NCBI RefSeq assembly: GCF_020023385.1
Contig: NZ_JAIQCL010000008.1
Coordinates: forward strand, 115,755-179,754
Source: Planococcus circulans
GTDB taxonomy: Bacteria; Bacillota; Bacilli; Bacillales_A; Planococcaceae
Direction of reading: 5' to 3'
Length of the DNA stretch: 64,000 bases
Shown: piece by piece, positions 27,290 through 35,740 of the stretch
Numbering within the stretch: the stretch's first letter is position 1
Layout: each line of letters opens with the position of its first letter
Position numbers and translations under genes: made by a program
Notes under the pieces: generated by a model
The model's database searches: none
What the model saw: the letters and a program-made list of their open reading frames with translations, nothing else
Told to the model about the DNA's origin: nothing

Positions 27290-28216
27290 ATGGCTAAAAC
27301 CAACGAAGAAACCAAGTTTCTTGATGAAGAAGATAAAATCGAAAACCGATCTGTCCCCAACACAAAATTGCGCTATTTGGAACACCGTGGAAACCGGAAT
27401 AATATGTGGCGGATATTCAATTTCGTCTTGCTGGCTGCAGGAAGCCTACTGATCCTGTCGCCACTTTGGTGGATGTTCGCCACGTCACTAAAGACCATGG
27501 CAGAAGTCATGTCCTATCCGCCGTCCTTCTTCCCGGAATCCTGGGAATGGACCAATTATATACGCGCCTGGAACGCCGCACCTTTTACCACCTATACCAT
27601 TAACACAATCACGATTACGACCTTTGTGGTGATCGGCAGTGTCATGGCGAATTCGTTCATTGCTTACGGCTTTGCCAAGATACCTTTTCGGGGGAAGAGT
27701 ATTTGGTTCGCCATTGTGCTATCGACCATGATGATTCCCGGATTTGTAACGCTCATTCCGCAATACATCCTATTTTCCAATTTGGGCTGGGTCAACACGT
27801 ATTACCCGTTGATTGTCCCGCATTTCTTTGGAAGCGCATTTTACATTTTCCTGCTCCGGCAATTCTACATGACCATTCCAACTGAATTGATCGAAGCCGC
27901 TAAAATGGAAGGGGCAAGCCATTTCTATATCTGGTGGAAAATCGGCCTTCCTTTAACAAAGCCGGCACTTGCAACTGTTGTAATTTTCTCGTTCAACGGC
28001 GCTTGGAATGATTTCCTCGGACCGTTGCTTTACTTAAATGATGAAAATCTCTATACCCTGCAGCTTGGGCTAGCGGTATTCAAAGGACAGCTCAGTACAC
28101 AATGGAATTACCTGATGGCCGGATCGCTTCTCGTGCTCCTTCCCGTCATTCTGCTGTTCTTCTTTTTTCAGAAGTACTTTATCCAAGGAATCAACCTGTC
28201 GTCTGGCGGGAAATAG
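27290..28216 (+). CDS. Sugar ABC transporter permease (MalG type)
   Basis: A 308-residue permease with six helices and a longer charged N-terminal tail of about 40 residues. The EAA loop reads IEAAKMEGASHFYIWWKIGLPLTKP near 200. It begins on the base after the first permease's stop. The stop-codon-linked repeat starts directly after its TAG. Confidence 0.93.
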   Translation: MAKTNEETKFLDEEDKIENRSVPNTKLRYLEHRGNRNNMWRIFNFVLLAAGSLLILSPLWWMFATSLKTMAEVMSYPPSFFPESWEWTNYIRAWNAAPFTTYTINTITITTFVVIGSVMANSFIAYGFAKIPFRGKSIWFAIVLSTMMIPGFVTLIPQYILFSNLGWVNTYYPLIVPHFFGSAFYIFLLRQFYMTIPTELIEAAKMEGASHFYIWWKIGLPLTKPALATVVIFSFNGAWNDFLGPLLYLNDENLYTLQLGLAVFKGQLSTQWNYLMAGSLLVLLPVILLFFFFQKYFIQGINLSSGGK

Positions 28217-28462
28217 GAAAAGCGGAAGCAGCCGTTCAGCTCCGAAAGGCATAAGACAGGCTGGTGAAGCGGCATGTTTTCAGCCGCATAGCACGAAAAG
28301 TGAAAGTGCCTGCTCAGCTCTGACCGGCATAAGGCGGACCAGCAGTGCGGCGTTCTTTGCCGCGCAGCTGGTCCGCCTTATGACCCGAAGAGCTAGGTAC
28401 TTGAAACTGGACACCAGATTGGCTTATGATCCGAGGAGTTGGCTGCTGGAGTCTGGACAATA
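28217..28462 (+). repeat. Stop-codon-linked hairpin repeat, about two units
   Basis: GAAAAGCGGAAGC begins on the first base after the permease TAG. The second unit has the most perfect stem in the window: 28328-28343 is exactly complementary to 28367-28382, with GCGGC/GCCGC inside. The last 28 bases match the GGAGTCTGGACA end of the element. A terminator follows at once. Confidence 0.85.
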
Positions 28463-28464
28463 AG

Positions 28465-28500
28465 AAAAAGCGTTCCTGAAATTTCAGGAACGCTTTTTTT
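28465..28500. terminator. Bidirectional terminator between the sugar operon and rlmN
   Basis: AAAAAGCGTTCCTGAA pairs with TTCAGGAACGCTTTTT, followed by T. It lies 6 bases from the rlmN stop. Confidence 0.92.
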
Positions 28501-28506
28501 ATATTA

Positions 28507-29580
28507 TTAGACGGTTGCTACTTTTTTCTCTTTTTTGATTTGCTTGCTTCGTAATTGTCCACAAGCTGCATCGATGTCGGCGCCTTGCTCGTGGCGGACA
28601 CCGCAGTTGATGCCTTTCTTTTTCAGAGCATCATAGAAAGCAGTGATCGCTTCCGGCGTGCTTTGCTGATACTGATCGTGCTCATCAACTGAATTGTAGG
28701 GAATCAGGTTGACGTATGACAGATGACGTTTGTCTTCCAGCAATTTCGCCAATTGATTCGCTTCTTCAACATGGTCATTAACGTCGCGCAATAAAATATA
28801 CTCAAACGTGATGCGGCGGTTGGATTTCTCCAGGTAATAATCGATGGATGCCATCAATTTTTCAATCGGATAAGCTTTATTGATTTTCATGATGCGCGTA
28901 CGCAATTCATTGGTCGGCGCATGGATTGAAATGGCCAAGTTCACTTGCAGGCCTTCGTCTGCATAGTCGTAGATTTTCGGTACGATACCGCTTGTCGATA
29001 CCGTAATGTGGCGAGCTCCGATAGCCAAACCTTTTTGTGAGTTGACGATGTTCAGGAAGCCCATCAAGTTCGTGTAGTTATCGAACGGTTCGCCGATACC
29101 CATTACGACAATATGGCTGACACGCTCGTCTTTTTGCTGGGAGTCGAAATGCGCTTGTACCTGCATGATCTGTTCAACGATTTCGCCCGCATTTAAATCG
29201 CGGCTCTTTTTCAAAAGTCCGCTGGCGCAGAAACTGCAGCCGATGTTGCAGCCAACCTGTGTCGTTACACAGACCGAATTTCCGTATTTGAAGCGCATCA
29301 ATACAGTTTCAATCAAGTTGCCGTCCTGCATTTGGAACAGGAATTTAATCGTGCCGTCTGCCGATTCCTGCTTAACGGTTTCTTTCAAAGTGCGGATCGC
29401 AAAGTTATCTTCAAGCAATTGAATGCAATCCTTCGAAAGATTGTTCATCTCTGAAAATTCGGTGACGCGTTTAATATACAGCCAATCCCATACCTGTTCC
29501 GCACGGTATTTTTTCTGGCCGTTTTCTAAAAACCATTCTTTTAACTGATCTATCGTTAATCCATAGATGGAATTTTTCAT
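28507..29580 (-). CDS. rlmN: 23S rRNA (adenine2503-C2)-methyltransferase
   Basis: A 357-residue radical SAM enzyme that methylates C2 of A2503 in 23S rRNA and A37 of some tRNAs. The 4Fe-4S motif [11 protein letters not shown] (CxxxCxxC) lies near residue 112, the GEPFDNY motif near 165, and the C-terminal catalytic Cys in DIDAACGQL near 343. It is a single gene with its own promoter. Confidence 0.96.
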   Translation of the reverse strand: MKNSIYGLTIDQLKEWFLENGQKKYRAEQVWDWLYIKRVTEFSEMNNLSKDCIQLLEDNFAIRTLKETVKQESADGTIKFLFQMQDGNLIETVLMRFKYGNSVCVTTQVGCNIGCSFCASGLLKKSRDLNAGEIVEQIMQVQAHFDSQQKDERVSHIVVMGIGEPFDNYTNLMGFLNIVNSQKGLAIGARHITVSTSGIVPKIYDYADEGLQVNLAISIHAPTNELRTRIMKINKAYPIEKLMASIDYYLEKSNRRITFEYILLRDVNDHVEEANQLAKLLEDKRHLSYVNLIPYNSVDEHDQYQQSTPEAITAFYDALKKKGINCGVRHEQGADIDAACGQLRSKQIKKEKKVATV

Positions 29581-29614
29581 TTTAGTACCCTCATTTCAAA
29601 TTTCACAATTGCTT

Positions 29615-29643
29615 ATTATAATACTAAAAATAACGCTTGACAA
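29615..29643 (-). promoter_or_regulatory. SigA promoter of rlmN
   Basis: TTGTCA and TATAAT are separated by 17 bases on the minus strand, about 35 bases before the ATG. Confidence 0.75.
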
Positions 29644-29735
29644 CAACTATTTTTGTTTAGACAGAAAACTCTGATTTAAATAGTGCTTATTCTGCTTCTT
29701 GTATGGGTAGAGAATGATAGGAAGGAGTGGATTTT

Positions 29736-30203
29736 ATGAGCACCATTACACATGTGGGACTTGCCGTTCCCGACTTGAATCGAGCCATCGATTGGTACAA
29801 AAAAGTGTTTGATTTCTATATATTGGCTGGTCCGTTCGACTTTAATGCTGAGGAAGAAGCGAGTGCCATGACATTGGATTTGCAAGGAAGCGAGCTGAAG
29901 AAGATGCGCAACGTCCACCTGATGTCTTCAGGCGGCGTCGGCATCGAGCTTTTTGAATTCCAGGATCCTACATATTACAGCGATCATTACTCACCACATG
30001 CCGGTTTTATCCACATATGTCTGGTTGTCGATGATCTTGTCGGAACCATCGAAAAAGCCGTGCAGCATGGTGGTAAACAACGCAGTAAAATCTGGAATAT
30101 CAATAAAGGCAAACCTCATTATTTGGTTTATACTGAAGACCCTTTCGGCCATGTGGTTGAACTGTACACTCGCAGCACTTCTGAAATCTATGGAAACAAG
30201 TAA
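29736..30203 (+). CDS. VOC-family (glyoxalase/dioxygenase fold) protein
   Basis: A 155-residue metal-binding-fold protein. THVGLAVPDLNRAIDWYKKVFDF opens the first beta-alpha-beta-beta-beta module and GFIHICLVVDDL the second. Candidate metal ligands are His6, the Glu in GIELFEFQD, His in GFIHIC and Glu in HVVELYTRS, so it could be an active lyase or dioxygenase; the substrate is unknown. ATG 29736 is 8 bases after GGAAGGAG; GTG 29727 overlaps that site. Confidence 0.85.
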   Translation: MSTITHVGLAVPDLNRAIDWYKKVFDFYILAGPFDFNAEEEASAMTLDLQGSELKKMRNVHLMSSGGVGIELFEFQDPTYYSDHYSPHAGFIHICLVVDDLVGTIEKAVQHGGKQRSKIWNINKGKPHYLVYTEDPFGHVVELYTRSTSEIYGNK

Positions 30204-30206
30204 TTG

Positions 30207-30245
30207 AAAAAACCAGACAGCTTATTTAGGCTGTCTGGTTTTTCT
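30207..30245. terminator. Bidirectional terminator after the VOC gene
   Basis: AAAACCAGACAGC pairs with GCTGTCTGGTTTT. It also ends the convergent CoA-transferase transcript after its repeat-bearing 3' region. Confidence 0.9.
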
Positions 30246-30263
30246 AAGTTATCGGGTGTTTTC

Positions 30264-30516
30264 GCTTTTCTTTATTGTCCAGACTCCGGCAGCCAGCCCC
30301 TCGAGTCGCTTCAGCCCTACCTGCAATGGCAAAGAACGCCATTACCGGTAAGGCTTCCAGCGCTTGTCGGGGCTAGACGGCTGCCTTCGCTTTTCTTTTG
30401 TCCAGCTCCAGCGCCCAGCTCTTTGGGTCATAAGCCACTCTGGCTATGCGGCAAAGTACGCCGCTTCGCCAGATCGTCTTATGCCCGGCAGAGCTACACG
30501 GGCGCTTCCGCTTTTC
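30264..30516 (-). repeat. Stop-codon-linked hairpin repeat, about two units
   Basis: Read on the minus strand, GAAAAGCGGAAGCGCCCG begins on the base after the TAA of the CoA-transferase. The central stem pairs TCTGGC (30439-30444) with GCCAGA (30468-30473) and GCGGC with GCCGC. A diverged second unit fills 30264-30385. The gap between the genes holds nothing else but the terminator. Confidence 0.85.
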
Positions 30517-32031
30517 TTATACCAATTGCTCTTTCTTCTGTAGCATTGTGCCGTTTTTCGCTAAATCGGCGTGCCATGAGAATGCTTTTTCCAACACATG
30601 CGGTGTTTGTCCGCCGCGTGTCAAAGCTTCGTCGTAATACTCGCGAAGTTGAGTGCGGTACGACGGGTGTACGCAGTTTGCAAGGATGACTTCTACACGT
30701 TCACGTGGAGCCAGTCCGCGAAGATCTGCATATCCTTGCTCTGTTACTACCACATCCACATCGTGTTCTGTATGATCCACATGGGATACAAACGGTACTA
30801 CGCTTGAAATGTTTCCGTTTTTGGCAATTGATTTTGTGACAAAAATCGCCAAACGGGCATTTCGTGCGAAATCACCTGAACCCCCGATGCCGTTCATCAT
30901 TTTCGTACCAGATACATGCGTGGAGTTGACGTTTCCATACATATCGAATTCCAAAGCAGTATTGATTGAAATCAATCCGAGTCGACGGATAATCTCAGGA
31001 TGGTTTGAGATTTCTTGAGGACGCATCACGATTTTCTCACGATAGTTTTCAAATTCAGCAAAAACCTGCTTCATTTTCGGTTCAGATAATGTAATTGAAC
31101 AGCAAGATGCGAAACTTACTTTTCCGGCATCCATCAAATCAAAGACAGCGTCTTGAAGAACTTCCGAGTATACTTCCAAATCTTTGAATTCAGAGTCGAT
31201 CATGCCATGCAAAACAGCATTCGCTACAGATCCAATTCCTGACTGCAAAGGAGCTAATTTTTCTGTCAAACGGCCTGCACGAATTTCAGAACGCAGGAAC
31301 TCAAGCAAATGGTCAGCCATAATTTTTGTTTCTTCATCCGGCGGTACAATGTTTGAAGGAGAATCCAATTGCTCAGTGAACACAATGCCTCTGACTTTTT
31401 CCATATCGATCGGAATTCCGATGGTACCGATACGCTGATCTGCAGCAGTTAATGGAATCGGCGAACGCTCGCCTTGCTTGCCGGTATCATAGATGTCATG
31501 AACCCCTTCAAACCATTCAGGCTGTGCCATGTTGATTTCTAGAATGATGTTCTTAGCATGTTTTGCAAAAATAGCATTATTTCCGACAGAAGTTGTCGGA
31601 ATGATCATGCCATCTTCCGTAATGGACAGAGCTTCTAAAATTGCAAAATCAATCGATTCTGTCACTCCAGAGCGAATCCATTCTGAAGTATGCGATAAGT
31701 GATGGTCCACAAACAGCATTTCACCGTCGTTGATTTTCTTGCGCATTGCTGGTTCTGCCTGGAATGGCAAACGTTTGTTGACAATTCCCGCTTCCGCGAA
31801 CAATCGATCGATGTCTGAACCTAAAGAAGCGCCTGTGAAAACATTAACTTTAAAGCTTTCATCTTCCGCACGTTTAACTAATGCCAAAGGAACCGCTTTC
31901 ACGTCTCCAGCGCGTGTAAACCCACTAAGACCCAATGTCATTCCATCCTGTATCCATGAAGCTGCCTCTTCTGGTGTAACCACCCGGTCCTGTAATTGTT
32001 TCGCTTTGATGCGCTCAAGTTTCTTTTCCAT
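30517..32031 (-). CDS. Acetyl-CoA hydrolase / succinate:acetate CoA-transferase, first paralogue
   Basis: A 504-residue class I CoA-transferase of the AarC/Cat1/Ach1 group, which moves CoA between acetate, succinate or propionate. The oxyanion motif GIGGSGDFARNARLA is near residue 375, VTEQGYADLRGLAPRER near 425, and EVLQDAVFDLMDAGK near 285 probably contains the CoA-accepting Glu. ATG 32031 is 8 bases after AGAGAG. It is very similar throughout to the second paralogue at 33784. Such enzymes feed the TCA cycle from acetate or bypass succinyl-CoA synthetase. Confidence 0.9.
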   Translation of the reverse strand: MEKKLERIKAKQLQDRVVTPEEAASWIQDGMTLGLSGFTRAGDVKAVPLALVKRAEDESFKVNVFTGASLGSDIDRLFAEAGIVNKRLPFQAEPAMRKKINDGEMLFVDHHLSHTSEWIRSGVTESIDFAILEALSITEDGMIIPTTSVGNNAIFAKHAKNIILEINMAQPEWFEGVHDIYDTGKQGERSPIPLTAADQRIGTIGIPIDMEKVRGIVFTEQLDSPSNIVPPDEETKIMADHLLEFLRSEIRAGRLTEKLAPLQSGIGSVANAVLHGMIDSEFKDLEVYSEVLQDAVFDLMDAGKVSFASCCSITLSEPKMKQVFAEFENYREKIVMRPQEISNHPEIIRRLGLISINTALEFDMYGNVNSTHVSGTKMMNGIGGSGDFARNARLAIFVTKSIAKNGNISSVVPFVSHVDHTEHDVDVVVTEQGYADLRGLAPRERVEVILANCVHPSYRTQLREYYDEALTRGGQTPHVLEKAFSWHADLAKNGTMLQKKEQLV

Positions 32032-32284
32032 TGTAATCACTCTCTTTCAAATTTTAGTTTTAAATAATGCTCGCTTGATAAAGCGTTTTCATGAGCGGCC
32101 GCTCAGTTGAAAATCGCAATCCGTACAAAAATGGGTATAGTTTTTCATTATCTATCAACAACTTAATTATTAGATAATTTTAACTTGTTTTGATATGTTA
32201 TTGAGCTTTGCAGATTGGAAAAGAGTTTATTTCTGCCAAGCAGTTAAAAAGGCGATTGAAGCAGCATATTTTTAATAACGCAAA

Positions 32285-32325
32285 AAAGCATCGAGACAAT
32301 CCTTGAAAGGATTGTACCGATGCTT
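32285..32325 (-). terminator. Terminator downstream of the repeat array (LytTR transcript)
   Basis: AAGCATCG...CGATGCTT with an inner ACAATCCTT/AAGGATTGT stem, followed on the minus strand by TTTTTTG. It is the first terminator after the LytTR gene, so the whole repeat array should be in that gene's 3' untranslated region. Confidence 0.8.
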
Positions 32326-32337
32326 AGCATTTTTCAG

Positions 32338-33040
32338 TTCCAGCAGGAGCGGGCGCTTTTCTTGTCCAGCTCCAGCACCCAGAACCTCGGGGTCTTAAGT
32401 CAATTTGCCTGTGCGGCACAAAACGCCGCTTCGGCAAACCGCCTTAAGCCTGTCGGTTCTACATGGGCGCTTCCGCTTTTCTATGTTGTCCAGACTCCAG
32501 CGCCCAGCTCTTTGGGTCATAAGCCAACCCAGCTGCGAGGCAAAGAACGCCACACTGCTGGTCTGTCTAATGCCCGGCAGAGCTAAACGGGCGCTTCCGC
32601 TTTTCTATGTTGTCCAGACTCCAGCGCCCAGCACGTTGGGTCATAAGCCAACCCACCTGCGTGGCAAAGAACGCCACACTGCTGGTCTGTCTAATGCCCG
32701 GCAGAGCTAAACGGGCGCTTCCGCTTTTCTATGCTGTCCAGTTGCAAGTGCCTAGCTCTTCGGGATGTAAGCCACTCTGGCTGTGCGGCTGAAAACATGC
32801 CGCTTCGCCAAAAAACTTACTGCTCCTGCAGCACTTCATGCTTCGTCGCAAAGAGATGGCTCAAACTACCTTTGAACCATCTCTTTCCTGTTAGAGCTGA
32901 ACAGGCACTTTCACTTTTCTATTGTCCAGCTCCAGCGCCCAGATTCTAGGGTCATAAGCCAACCCAGCTGCGTGGCAAAGAACGCCACACTGCTGGTCTG
33001 TCTTATGCCCGCCGAATCTAGATGGGCGCTTCCGCTTTTC
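32338..33040 (-). repeat. Tandem array of the stop-codon-linked hairpin repeat
   Basis: About six units in tandem fill the 1-kb gap between the LytTR gene and the CoA-transferase. Three consecutive units start at 32465, 32589 and 32713, a period of exactly 124 bases, and the first two are nearly identical. The array begins on the minus strand 1 base after the TAA of the LytTR gene. One inner unit (about 32760-32900) is rearranged and carries an insertion. Confidence 0.85.
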
Positions 33041-33041
33041 T

Positions 33042-33686
33042 TTAGAACCCCAATAGTTTTCTGAAGTAGCTGGAATAGGACTGACTGACGGGGATTCGCT
33101 CTCCGTTATTCATTGCCAGGACGAATGTGGAATGGGTATCCGGATAAATTTCTTCTATATGATGTACGTTGACGATAAACGAACGATGGCACCGGATGAA
33201 CGATTCACGGGGCAGCAGGAATTCAAATTCCTGAAGGGAGTTTTTATTGGTTCCGGAATAACCCTCAGCATGGACATGGGTTTTGCGGTCCTTCACTTCC
33301 AGATACTTAACTTCGGTAAAAGGAATCGGTTTCCAGCCATCGGGGCTTTTCACCGTCACAACGGACTTTCCTTCCGTAAATGCTGGATAGATGGCCATGA
33401 CACAGCCCTGCAGTTCCCCTTCGTGTTCAAACGGTACAGCCATTCCGTGGTAAGGGACGCCGAAAATTTCCCGATTGATGAATTCGGAAGTTTTCTGATT
33501 CGACAGCAGCGCTTTATGTGCGATGGTCCCCGGCTTCACCTGGTCTCCTGATTTTATTTTCAGATCTACACGCTTGCTCGGCCTGTAATAGATATATTCT
33601 TTTGTGTTGGTCACAGCTATTGAAATTTCGTCAGAGAATAATTCCCCCATGACATCCAATAGTGAACCTAGTGTAAAGCTCTCCAT
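33042..33686 (-). CDS. LytTR-family transcriptional regulator
   Basis: A 214-residue DNA-binding protein. Residues 1-105 form a sensor-like domain I do not recognise (YIYYRPSKRVDLKIKSGDQ; VPYHGMAVPFEHEGELQG). Residues 112-212 form a LytTR domain, with IPFTEVKYLEVKDRKTHVHAEG, then PRESFIRCHRSFIVNVHHIEEIYP and ERIPVSQSYSSYFRKLLG. It lacks a receiver domain, so it senses its signal directly. It sits between two CoA-transferase genes on the same strand and probably controls one or both. Confidence 0.85.
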   Translation of the reverse strand: MESFTLGSLLDVMGELFSDEISIAVTNTKEYIYYRPSKRVDLKIKSGDQVKPGTIAHKALLSNQKTSEFINREIFGVPYHGMAVPFEHEGELQGCVMAIYPAFTEGKSVVTVKSPDGWKPIPFTEVKYLEVKDRKTHVHAEGYSGTNKNSLQEFEFLLPRESFIRCHRSFIVNVHHIEEIYPDTHSTFVLAMNNGERIPVSQSYSSYFRKLLGF

Positions 33687-33746
33687 TATAACCCTCCTGT
33701 TTCAACTCAATGCTTTGATTATACACGAAAAGCCCTTCTTCTATTA

Positions 33747-33777
33747 GAAAAACCAGCCCTTCGCAAGGACTGGTTTT
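33747..33777 (-). terminator. Terminator of the second CoA-transferase
   Basis: ACCAGTCCTT pairs with AAGGGCTGGT (with one G-U pair), then TTTTTC on the minus strand. It separates the gene from the downstream LytTR gene. Confidence 0.82.
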
Positions 33778-33783
33778 GTACGA

Positions 33784-35286
33784 TTATTCAGAAATGAGCA
33801 TTGTTCCATTTTCCATTAAATTAGTGTGCCAGGAAAAGGCTTTTTCCAGCACATGAGGCGTCTGCCCTCCACGCAGCAGTGCTTCCTCATAATAAGCCTG
33901 CATTTGGTCCCGGTACATCGGGTGGACACAGTTCTCGATGATCAGAGGCACCCGCTCACGCGGAGCGAGTCCGCGCAAGTCCGCGTAGCCCTGCTCGGTC
34001 ACGACAACATCGACATCGTGCTCGGTATGGTCTACATGCGTGGCGAATGGGACTACGCTTGAGATGATGCCGCCTTTGGCAATTGATTTTGTAACAAAGA
34101 TGGACAAACGGGCATTGCGGGCAAAATCACCGGACCCACCGATGCCGTTCATCATTTTAATGCCGGACACATGGGTCGAGTTTACATTGCCGTAAATATC
34201 GAATTCCAGTGCTGTATTAATGGAAATCAAACCGAGACGGCGAATCAATCCTGGATGATTCGTAATTTCCTGCGGACGCAAGATGATTTTATCCCGGTAC
34301 TCGCCAAAGTTTCCGAATACCTGCTTCATCTTCTCCTGAGACAGCGTAATCGAGGAAGCGGAAGCGAACTTCACCTTTCCTGCATCCATCAAATCGAAAA
34401 CCGCATCCTGGAGAACTTCTGAGTATACGTCCAACTCATTGAATTCAGACTCGATCAAGCCGTGAAGAACGGCATTCGCAACCGAACCGATTCCCGACTG
34501 CAGAGGAGCGAGTCGATTGGTCAACCTCCCCGACTTCACTTCCGCTCGCAGGAAATCCAATAGATGGCCAGCCATCACTTCCGATTCGGCATCGGGCTGA
34601 AGAATAGTGGAAGGGGAATCCTGCTGTGCAGTAAAGACAATGCCCCGGACCTTTTCTGGATCTACTGGTATCCCGATTGTTCCGATGCGGTCATCGACAC
34701 GAGTCAATGGAATGGGCGAACGCTGCCCCTGCATTCCCGGTTCGTAAATATCATGGATTCCTTTAAACAATTCAGGCTGTGACAGGTTGATTTCCACTAT
34801 GACATTTTTGGCATGTTTTACGAAAACCGATGAATTCCCGACCGATGTCGTTGGAATGATCATGCCATCTTCTGTGATTTCCAAAGCTTCGATTACCGCA
34901 AAGTCGATCGGTTCAATGACACCTGCCCGAATCCATTCAGCGGTCTGGGACAGATGGTGGTCGACAAACAGCAGATCGCCGCTGTTTATCTTTCTTCGCA
35001 TCACCGGATCTGCTTGGAAGGGCAAACGCTTATGGATGATCCCCGCTTCTGCCATGAGTTTATCGACATCCGAACCCAGCGAAGCGCCGGTAAAGACATT
35101 CACTTTAAACTTCTCTGTTTCTGCACGGCGAATCAATGCATACGGTACGGCTTTGGCATCGCCAGCACGCGTGAATCCACTTAGCCCTAACGTCATTCCA
35201 TCTTCGATCCAAGAAGCTGCCTCTTCGGGAGAGACAACCCGATTCTGTAATTCGATAGCCTTTATACGACGAAGTTTTTTGTCCAC
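33784..35286 (-). CDS. Acetyl-CoA hydrolase / succinate:acetate CoA-transferase, second paralogue
   Basis: A 500-residue class I CoA-transferase, closely similar along its whole length to the gene at 30517, with the same GIGGSGDFARNARL, EVLQDAVFDLMDAGK and VTEQGYADLRGLAPRER motifs. The GTG at 35286 (VDKKLRRIKA) aligns with the ATG of the paralogue (MEKKLERIKA) and is 8 bases after GAAGGG; the GTG at 35295 overlaps that site. Codon choice differs (more GC-rich third positions than the first copy), so the duplication is not recent. Confidence 0.9.
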   Translation of the reverse strand: MDKKLRRIKAIELQNRVVSPEEAASWIEDGMTLGLSGFTRAGDAKAVPYALIRRAETEKFKVNVFTGASLGSDVDKLMAEAGIIHKRLPFQADPVMRRKINSGDLLFVDHHLSQTAEWIRAGVIEPIDFAVIEALEITEDGMIIPTTSVGNSSVFVKHAKNVIVEINLSQPELFKGIHDIYEPGMQGQRSPIPLTRVDDRIGTIGIPVDPEKVRGIVFTAQQDSPSTILQPDAESEVMAGHLLDFLRAEVKSGRLTNRLAPLQSGIGSVANAVLHGLIESEFNELDVYSEVLQDAVFDLMDAGKVKFASASSITLSQEKMKQVFGNFGEYRDKIILRPQEITNHPGLIRRLGLISINTALEFDIYGNVNSTHVSGIKMMNGIGGSGDFARNARLSIFVTKSIAKGGIISSVVPFATHVDHTEHDVDVVVTEQGYADLRGLAPRERVPLIIENCVHPMYRDQMQAYYEEALLRGGQTPHVLEKAFSWHTNLMENGTMLISE

Positions 35287-35449
35287 CTTTATCACCCTTC
35301 AAAAACTTTAGTTTTTAAAGCTTTTCCATTTATTACGTCTTATTCCCTGATCTCTAAAAATCAACCAAACTTTTTCCTAACTGCGTTTGCCCTCTCCTCT
35401 TACTAAAATATAATAAAGTATTTTATCTTTGCTTAAGATAATTGTGCTT

Positions 35450-35572
35450 ATGAGCCTCGGCAATGTGCTGAGTCCTTTATCGGCCGGACTGCTGACCATC
35501 ACCTTATTGATCGCCGTGGCTTGGCGCAGTTCATGCGCAGCCAAAACGCTTGCTTTGACTCAAAGCGAATGA
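35450..35572 (+). pseudogene. Probable 3' remnant of a membrane transporter gene
   Basis: A 40-codon open stretch (MSLGNVLSPLSAGLLTITLLIAV... ending in TLALTQSE) looks like the last membrane helix and tail of an MFS-type carrier. It has no ribosome binding site, stop codons lie just upstream, and a strong terminator follows within 12 bases. This arrangement fits the surviving end of a deleted gene. The rest of the 450-base gap holds only promoter-like AT-rich DNA. Confidence 0.4.
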
Positions 35573-35583
35573 AACAGCTGAAG

Positions 35584-35613
35584 CGGAATCTCTGGTCTAG
35601 AGATTCCTTTTTT
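35584..35613 (+). terminator. Terminator after the transporter remnant
   Basis: GGAATCTCT pairs with AGAGATTCC around a 5-base loop, followed by seven T. Confidence 0.85.
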
Positions 35614-35653
35614 TATGGGTTTAAAAGTCAATAATCCGTTCAAGTCTGTTCTA

Positions 35654-35682
35654 TTGACAAGAAGTGGAAGCTCAAATAATAT
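35654..35682 (+). promoter_or_regulatory. SigA promoter of the MFS exporter
   Basis: A perfect TTGACA and TAATAT are separated by 17 bases. Its position inside the longer open frame shows that translation must begin downstream, at 35741. Confidence 0.8.
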
Positions 35683-35740
35683 GGAAAAGCTGAAGAAAAA
35701 AACTTCGTATAAACACATAGAAGAAAAGAGGAAATCTGTC

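Noticed and set aside
32320..32949. Plus-strand frames of 60-100 codons through the repeat array
   Set aside because: They repeat the same peptide because they translate the 124-base unit, and lack plausible starts. The array is better read as a 3' untranslated repeat.
33132..33551. 139-codon plus-strand frame opposite the LytTR gene
   Set aside because: Shadow of the LytTR coding strand, with no promoter or ribosome binding site.
35287..35450. LytTR binding sites before the second CoA-transferase
   Set aside because: GCAGTTAGG resembles a half site, but no second half lies at the usual spacing of about 21-22 bases, so I did not annotate it.
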